Below are positions 57,237-64,000 of a stretch of 64,000 nt of DNA, one piece after another (position 1 is the stretch's first letter; each line of letters starts with the position of its first letter). The notes under the pieces are model-generated. The model made no database searches. It was not told the origin of the DNA and worked only from the letters and a program-made list of their open reading frames with translations. The translations under genes were made by a program, and so were the position numbers. This DNA is from Spizellomyces punctatus DAOM BR117. Taxonomy: Eukaryota > Chytridiomycota > Chytridiomycetes > Spizellomycetales > Spizellomycetaceae. The stretch covers positions 1,794,983 to 1,858,982 of the forward strand of contig NW_015971538.1 of assembly GCF_000182565.1 (NCBI RefSeq), read 5' to 3'.

Positions 57237-59176
57237 TTATTCAGCAGCAGGTTCCTCGATCTCGATATTCTGGAGGACTGGGATGATATCTTCCCAAACT
57301 CTTAACCCCTTATATGAAAGGACAGTTGGCAAAGGACCCCTTGAACCTCACGCAAGCATAGTATTCTCACCTTTTGGAAATATTCCATTTGGCTCTCAGT
57401 ATAGTCGCGCAAAATGTCTTTAAAATCCGCGACTTTGACAGATTGGAAGAGTTCCAGTTCCTTTGCTACCTCGTTCGAAAATGCTGTAGATATATCGTGA
57501 CTCTGCTCTACAGCTTCGGTTAGCTAGAACCGAGAGCCAAACCAAATTAATAACAGTCCTCTATTTCCGAGAAGATACATCGCATACCTCTGCAATTTTC
57601 GCCTCGAGTCTCGCCAGTTTGGCCTGTCTCGCCTGCTCGTGATTGATATTTCTAAAATCATTATATTTTTCTTTTATAAATGACGTTATTCCTCCGCTGC
57701 CGCGCCCCGACATGGTTCGCTCTCGATCGGAAACGCTATTTTCTAGGTAGGTTTGGAGTTCTTCATGATCCACCTGCTTTTGGTCCCTCAATTTCAGGAC
57801 TTCCTACATGATGTGAAGGGATTGGATTGTGATCAGATGTTATGGAGAAAGAGCTGCAATCGGACCACGTATTGATCTACCTTTACGGAATGACAGTACG
57901 CAATGTACTCCCTAAGACTTCCAACAAAGTCTACCTCTTCCCTTTGAGACTGCACGTACAATGTGAGGAACTGGCACATTTGGAAAACACATTATCCTAG
58001 AACGGGCGTCCTCACCTTATCTTTCAACAGGGTACATATCTCCCGCACAGTATTTCCGAACTCCGTTAGCGGCCCCGTTACTTGGGTCTCCATGACTCCA
58101 AGCGTTGTTATACATCCTTCGAACTCTGCTGTATCCCGTTCCAGGTCTACGGAACCAGTAGACGAATCAGCCACGCGCACGTCTCTCGAACTTGAAGACC
58201 ATGAATTTACCAGCGTGCTGCTTGAGCAGCTTGGTGTGAAGCTTCTCGACTGTGGTGAGGTTCTCTTCAAATTTTTCGACATTCTCCTTGAACTCTAGGA
58301 ACTGTTGATCGGGCTTTCGGACTTTGGCAAATGCGTTCAAAAACACATCGCTGATATTCTCGAGGACGTGGCTATCACGATTTCGCGAGGCTGCTTCTAC
58401 AATTTGCTGAACGCCGTGGGATATCATTAATTGACATGACTATCGGGTAGTGGGAAGAGGATAAACGGCATTCCTACCAAATCACCAGTATCCAGAAACT
58501 TCTTCAGTACCGCACTTCGCTGTAATGTGGGATGCCTTGATACTCGATCAAGATATGTTTGCAAAGACAGCCGTCGCTTCTCTATGAACTCGGGGCTAAA
58601 GCGATCACCTGTTATGTACTCTGACAACGGCCACAATCGGTTACTGCATAGTTTGCTGAAATCTGTCCAGGACGCGTCACCTACCCATTCGATGTTTGCC
58701 CGGGAGTGGTGGAACAATACAGGCGGGATATTCCTCCCCTAAACTGCGGTGCAGCCATACGAAGTCCTGGAAACGTCTTCGGGTTGACATTTCCGGCCGT
58801 GGATATGTATCCAAGATCGTCTATAAGACCCATCATTTGAATAACTAGAACTCTGATAACTCATTCGCTAAACTCGACGTACTCTCGTATTAACTGCATA
58901 TGTAACAAACGCTCCTGAACCTTCGCCATGCTTTTGTGGGTCCGTCACAGTTATTTTGAGCGCATCCGTAGCATTTAGAGCAAATGTTGTGAGCGTTGGT
59001 GATATGCTGGATCGGACTGGAGAGGTGGAGCTTGAAGCCTGAGAAAAGTGGGACTGAAAGCGTTTGAACACGGCGGACAGTGGTGTTTTCACCCTGCGTT
59101 GAGAGAAAGATACCTTGGTTTCTCCAGTTTCCCAGGGAACATCGCTGTAATCTTCCCCCATGTAGACCTCCTCCAT
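57237..59176 (-). CDS. SNX4: Sorting nexin SNX4/Atg24 homologue (PX-BAR)
   Basis: Endosomal sorting and selective-autophagy protein. Several exons on the minus strand. The N-terminal exon starts at the ATG at 59176 (M-E-E-V-Y-M-G-E-D) and includes the PX start I-T-V-T-D-P-Q-K-H-G-E-G. The PX middle, with E-Y-I-T-G-D-R-F-S-P-E-F-I-E-K-R-R-L-S-L-Q-T and the R-H-P-T-L-Q-R-S end, lies at about 58430-58610. The BAR helices are at 58170-58430 (F-L-N-A-F-A-K-V-R-K-P-D), about 57990-58160 (F-E-G-C-I-T-T-L-G) and 57580-57790 (R-D-Q-K-Q-V-D-H-E-E-L, then F-I-K-E-K-Y-N-D-F-R). The last exon ends W-E-D-I-I-P-V-L-Q-N-I-E. The R-D-Q-K-Q-V-D heptad and the PX loop are SNX4-specific. Exon borders in the middle are approximate. 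Confidence 0.85.
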
Positions 59177-59375
59177 TTTGAGCACGAAACTAGATTGAAT
59201 GTGCTATTAGTATCCGCAATCACAGGATTGCGTCGGCGATGTGTTGGTTGGCAGATGGTTTAGGGGCCAATCCGCACTGGAGCTGCTGACTCACTGCGTG
59301 CTTGGCAGGCTTTGCCATGTATGATGGGCACAGTCATGAATGAGCGCGGTCTAATTACGTGAGCAGGAACACTCG

Positions 59376-61206
59376 CTACATTCTATCAACGCCTTTGACT
59401 CCTAGCAGTGATAATCCCCAGCTAATCACAGTTTGTATAGCTCTTACAAGCTCTGCCCTTGCCTCTTTCACCTCATTCGACTGGCCTTTAACCCGTATTC
59501 CACTTAAGCAGCTGCCAACCTCCCGAGACAACTCTACGAGATATGTAACCAGAACCGAGGGATCATGTGTGTTTAGGGTCGTGAAAAGGACGTGTGGGTA
59601 TCTAGAAAGTTTTGAAACAAGAGCCAGGGGGATGGGTGTGCTCAAAAGCGGTGTGATATCCACTTCGGGATTTGGGGGCGGAGCGTGGCATAGAACGGAA
59701 GCTAGCCGAGCGTGGGTGTATTGGATGTATACACCAATATCCGATTCATTGGAGACGATGCGGGACCAGTTGTAGGAGAAGTTTTTCGTTCGACGTGGTT
59801 GGTACGTTTGGAATAGCAAAGCTGTTAGACCGATCATGTCAGGCGCGTTATTTTGGGTGACCAATTCGTTTTCTACATGTTCACCAATGCTTGACTCCTT
59901 TTCCCGCATGATGTCTTCCATGTACATCTTGGCGCAATTCAAATACGGTTCTGGTGATAGTACCGGCTCGGAGGTTCTCATGTCCATGTCGTAGATCTTT
60001 CCAAAGGGCGCATCGATCAAATCATGGATCCCACTCTCTACTAATTCCACCAGCTTCCTGCTTTGTTGAAAGGAATACTGACGTCCAATTTCAGCAACTA
60101 CATACGTTTTCGAGACGTGACATTCTCCTCTTTCCATCGAAATTACTGCATCCACCAGTACTTGTGTTGGTACACCATCGCCAGTCATCAACAGTGCCGT
60201 TCCCAGTTGCCAATCCCTCAAATCCACAATTTGTTCCCCTGCGTTTCTGCCAGGTTTTAGTAATCCGGCCTCCTGAAGGAACGTAAGAAATCTGTCCACT
60301 CGATCTTTACATATAAGCTCGTCGGTCTCCAATTGGCCGGAGATACCCATGCGCTCGAGGACCGGAGCAAAACTATCCCTCCAAGCTTCCCAAGCTCGGC
60401 TCCACATTTCCACGATCGCAGGAATGCCGCAGTAAAGATCGTAGAGTAGTTTTTTTGAACGCAGCAAAAGGGTTGGATTCGTAGTGATATCTTCAAGAGT
60501 GCGTTCAAAGTTTTTATGAAGTACAAGTGGTGTATAGGGGCCGTCTTCGAAGCCATTACGTTGACAGGCAAGAAGAAGAATCTCTATACATAGGAGACTG
60601 TTACCGATGCTTCCCACATCTCCTCATACATTCGGCAGGATTCTCACCGGTGTGTTTATTCCAAATCCCAATTTTGCAGCGGAGTTTACCATTTTGCGAA
60701 CGGAGCTTGCAGCATCTCTCTACAAACGCGGCAACCGCAAGGGATCTCCAATACCGCGAACTAAACACTTGGCCAATGTTTGGAAAGTCAAACTCGATTA
60801 CAACTTCCTCTTCTCTCTCCACAATGGCGGAATGGTTACGGGATTTTTCCGGTCGTGAAAGTTCGCCGCTTCTGACTGCACCCAAAATGCTGGAGATGAA
60901 CAACCGAGAGTCGACATGAAAGCTCAGATGGTCGCTGGTCGCGGTTACAGCCCGAACATGACTTGTGGGCACCCATCTTGAAGCAATAGAGGCTGCGAGA
61001 GCTGCTGGGGTGAGGTTGGAGTGACTACACTTGGTCTCTGGGTCTTGCCGATACAGAGAGATCAGCTTGGCTACAGGAAGGGTGAACTGTCCTGGTTCTT
61101 TGAATGGACGCCGGTTTCGCTCTATGAAAGGTAGGATGGAGGTGGGGGGGAGTGATACTATTGGAGCGAGCTCGGTAGCAATATGCAGCTGAAAGAGTTC
61201 CCCCAT
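59376..61206 (-). CDS. Divergent arginyl-tRNA synthetase-like protein with degraded catalytic motifs
   Basis: Class I synthetase-like, exons 60690-61206 and 59376-60619, 586 residues, normal for ArgRS. The C-terminal DALR-type domain is well preserved: M-I-G-L-T-A-L-L-F-Q-T-Y-Q-P-R-R, F-S-Y-N-W-S-R-I-V, G-V-Y-I-Q-Y-T-H-A-R-L and the final G-L-S-L-L-G-V-K-G-V-D-R-M. In the catalytic half the frame P-N-I-G-Q-V-F-S-S-R-Y-W-R-S (residues 142-155) aligns with the ArgRS segment holding the HIGH motif (usual F-H-A-G-H-L-R-S), but both His and the Gly are gone. The usual N-Y-L-G-D-W-G is N-D-V-G-S-I-G, and the M-S-T-R-K-G loop is M-D-M-R-T-S. The intron was chosen because it restores this alignment in phase. 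An upstream extension of the frame to 61341 has no ATG. Either a pseudoenzyme or an extremely diverged mitochondrial ArgRS. Confidence 0.78.
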
Positions 61207-61422
61207 GTTCAGCGCAAGCAACGGGTATAGCGAGGAGTTGAAAACTCGAGAGATTCCTATGACTGTGCCATATGCGAGAACGCGTACGGACACAGGTACG
61301 GACACGAGCGTACGAGCTTTCTTCCGACAAGCATCTTTCACATTACATTGCCCATCGCTGCGCGTTCTTGTCCAGTTCCGACAGAGTAGACTGTTGTGAG
61401 AACATAGCGGATCTCAGTATAA
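61207..61422. promoter_or_regulatory. Compact shared upstream region of the ArgRS-like and TBC1D31-like genes
   Basis: Only 216 bp separate the two divergent start codons, the tightest divergent pair in the window, implying a bidirectional promoter. No TATA element seen. Confidence 0.4.
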
Positions 61423-64000
61423 ATGCGGCTGGGAAGTACGAAAGATGAAAACCCGCCACGGCGCTTGTTCATCGGAGATGTTAAGTCCGGGGCGATATGG
61501 AAGACCTTCGAATGGAGGAAGGCGGTGGGGGGACATGTGAAGTCTGGGTTAGTAGTTCTACTTGGACATGTTGATTAGCGACGGGCGCATAGCTTGGTCT
61601 CCCATCATCTGAACGATAGTAGTAGTTAACGCATACCGTTTCTAGCTCCCTGCTTCGCATTCAGAATGCAGGCCAAGCACATCACACAGCATCGAGAAGT
61701 ACTCGCACCAACCACCGTACTGTGCCGTTTACTTGCGTCGGCTTTAGCAAGGAAATGACGGATAGTAGTCCATCCCAGCAACACCAGGGTTCGCTTACAT
61801 TTGTTATGGGTGCTGTGGATCAGAGGGGTTATGTTTGGGTCTTCGAGTTTTCCAAAAATAAGTTTGTATTGATGGTTGGCAATCCTTATGTCCCTTCAAA
61901 TGAACTTAATGATCAACCTACCGCAGATTTTGGCTTATTGCGAGAACTGGCGTTTCCGGGACGTGTATGGCATTCAATTCTGTGCGAAGACGTGAATTAA
62001 TCATTGGCTTGTCCGACAATTCTTTGCATTGTTACAATATTGGTGCGTTTTTCCAAATACGCGTGGTATGGACTCGCACTAACGAGCGGTCGTACAGATA
62101 CATGTCAGCTTATCGCAAAGCTCCCAGCTTATCACAACTGTGCACCCCATCAAATGGCCGTTCATCCCACCCGACCGCTCGCAATATCAACCTCGCGCAC
62201 GGAAGGAATTCTATGGGATACAGAATTGTGGGAGCGTAAACGACTATTGGTCGGTGCGCAATCCGGTGTACGCCAGGTAAATCAATTGTAGACAGGCAGG
62301 AAATACTCTCAGCCAGCTAAATAACTCCGGCAGGCTGTCTTCTCGGCCGATGGATCTACAATTATATCTGCATTTGCAGACGGAAGTATACTTCTGTGGA
62401 ACGTAGATACATTTAATCTCAATTGGAAGATATCACTGGAGCGTTTCGGTGGGGCCCCGCTGATTCCTTATGAGGAACATGACACAGGATTTGGAAGGTC
62501 TTCTATGGCTGCGTCCCGCAATGGCGAGATTTTGGTTGAGGCTGGAGGGTGAGTTTTGTTGGTATTAAATTTTCGCAGTTAATATAGGCAGCCCTGTCTA
62601 AGTATTTGCCCTTCCGCCTTCAGGTCGTCCACAGTCTTCGTATGGAATCTGGCCGAAAAAAGGCTGATGCATGAAATTCTCGTTCCTACCTTCGAAGGCA
62701 AGAGAATTGTACAAGTGGATTTCCTTGGAGATAGCAATGTAAGGTGATCCTACTTCTGGACATGCGATATCTATTGACGTTTTCTGTCCACAGATTGTCG
62801 CGCTACTATCAGACGGGGGTGACCTGCTGTTCATTGATGCAGCGGAGGCCAGGTTCGTGGGGAAGTTGGAAGGGAAACGGAAGGTTCGCAAACGTTGCAA
62901 GTTTTCCTTGCAGTTGTGATGGTCAGGCTCATTGGAATCTCTTTACCGCAGTTTATATCATTCGCAGCCTCGCCAAACGGCCGGCTGCTTGCTACAGTCT
63001 TCTTGGATTCGACATCTACAATTGGGCTGGTGCGAGTGGATAAGCTTTTGGAACCTCAGGTAAGACTCGCTCTACTTATGTATCCCATAAACCTAAGGAT
63101 GCAAACCAATTCTCAGAAGTGCGAAGGCGTTGGAGATATGGCTGAGCAAGAGGAGGCCGTACGTGTATACAACTTCCTTCTTTGAACTCCACTTTTGCTC
63201 TGCCTGACCGATAATGTGGTCTTCATCAGTCATTCGAGATGCTCGAGGAAACCAAACGTACGTAGCTGGCCCAACACAACAGAGGTTTGGTTGATGAAAA
63301 TGTCTCTGACTGGAAAACTCAGAGTCAGAAGCAGATGAAGGTTTGCGAACAACGGTAGCTGTTGCTCCCGACCAGGCAAAAACGCTCTACGAGCTTGTTG
63401 ATATGGGCGTAAGTGACACCACCATTCAGCAACTTGTGGCGCAAGAGTTAAGGTGCAATTAAAACACAGCCAGAAGCCAAAACCCTTAGTCGATCAAAGT
63501 TGAAGACGTTCTTATCCTACTACGGAAGTTACCCGGACAAATACAGGTCGGTTGTATATCATGCATATGCGAAGGCACCTGGTCTCAACGGCGATGGATA
63601 TAGAACTTTGATATGGCGCTTCCTTCTACACTTGCCTGAGAACCGGAACAGCTACGAGTCCCTATTAGAACAAGGCACGCACCCCTCTGTCAAAGATTTC
63701 CGAAAACATTTCCCACTGAAAAGTGGGAGAAGTCTAAAGAGTATGGAACGGTGTGTCTTGTCATTTACGGGCATTGAGCTTTGAACCGGGCCATGTATGT
63801 TTAAACTCCTTCCTCTCAAGAGTTCTGTCCGCTCTTGCCTATTGGTCTCCAATATTTGAAAGCTTGGATTACCTTCCGTCGTTGGTCTTCCCCTTTGTCA
63901 AAATCTTTCTAAGAGATATGTTTGCTGGATTTGAGGTTGTCATGACAGTGTTGGGTAAGGTATTCGAGCAAATTTGTTATACTGATGGCAGTCTCCGATA
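61423..64000 (+). CDS. TBC1D31: TBC1D31-like WD40/TBC protein (3' end outside window)
   Basis: Homologue of TBC1D31 (WDR67), a centriolar-satellite protein needed for ciliation. Exons 61423-61551, 61665-61861, 61927-about 62040 and about 62098-62278 are firm. Further coding blocks run to the window edge, where a donor appears at about 63955. The N-terminus has K-S-G-A-I-W-K, then WD repeats: F-T-C-V-G-F-S, G-Y-V-W-V-F-E-F, M-A-F-N-S-V-R-R-R-E-L-I-I-G, M-A-V-H-P-T-R-P-L-A-I, I-L-W-D-T-E-L-W-E-R-K-R, I-L-L-W-N-V and F-V-W-N-L-A-E. The TBC-like part begins L-K-T-F-L-S-Y-Y-G-S-Y-P-D-K-Y-R, then L-I-W-R-F-L-L-H-L-P-E-N-R and L-E-Q-G-T-H. A-L-A-Y-W-S-P-I-F-E and F-P-F-V-K-I-F follow. The match in both halves and the order of domains make the family call secure. 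Confidence 0.87.

Noticed and set aside
60601-60690. An ArgRS-like splice using the donor after A-A-C-A-C-A-C-C-G and acceptor G-T-A-A-C-A-G
   Set aside because: It leaves the downstream exon out of phase. The intron 60620-60689 closes the phase and aligns the exon with the ArgRS segment after HIGH.

Overview
The window is nuclear DNA of a fungus, most likely a flagellated (chytrid-type) one. Almost every gene is broken by short introns, mostly 40-75 nt with GT/AG ends. Several proteins are fungal in type: an ATG11 C-terminus, a KGD4/YMR-31-like protein, a WC-2-like PAS/GATA protein, squalene epoxidase, a BEM46-type hydrolase and a caleosin. The last gene resembles TBC1D31, a centriolar/ciliary protein that Dikarya are generally thought to lack, which is the main reason for inferring a zoosporic lineage. 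I see no transposon, rRNA, tRNA or CRISPR array.

Layout, 1-18.3 kb: ATG11 (+, 5' end outside the window), DEK-family chromatin protein (+), two divergently transcribed Ser/Thr-rich single-span membrane proteins (- and +), KGD4-like mitochondrial protein (-), a mitochondrial PPR protein (+), a membrane-anchored coiled-coil protein (-) and actin-capping protein beta (+).

18.3-34.3 kb: exportin-5/MSN5 (-, many exons), WC-2-like PAS-GATA regulator (+), squalene epoxidase ERG1 (-), an SDR oxidoreductase (+), an ING-type PHD protein (+), a small unknown gene (-) and a LigB/DODA extradiol dioxygenase (+).

34.8-50.3 kb: a secreted paraoxonase-like protein (-), an ArAE/FUSC-type membrane protein (-), a CCCH zinc-finger protein (-), a possible SHR3-like membrane protein (-), Yippee (+), an unrecognised multi-span membrane protein (+) and an adenylate/UMP kinase with unusual extensions (-).

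52.2-64 kb: caleosin (+), BEM46/ABHD13-like hydrolase (+), ARB2/FAM172-like protein (-), sorting nexin SNX4/Atg24 (-), a divergent arginyl-tRNA-synthetase-like protein whose catalytic signature motifs are degraded (-) and the TBC1D31-like gene (+, 3' end outside the window).

Most are housekeeping genes with no operon-like logic. Thematic links are loose: autophagy/membrane traffic (ATG11, SNX4, possible SHR3-like), chromatin and signalling (DEK, ING, WC-2, ARB2-like) and lipid metabolism (ERG1, caleosin). Exon boundaries were worked out by hand from reading frame, splice sites and family resemblance. Most close in phase; the uncertain ones are marked. The best leads for something undescribed are the catalytically degraded ArgRS-like protein, the divergent pair of receptor-like proteins, the DEK protein with an inserted HMG-box-like module, the extended nucleotide kinase and two protein-like stretches (about 10.1-10.7 kb and 50.5-51.1 kb) that I could not assign.
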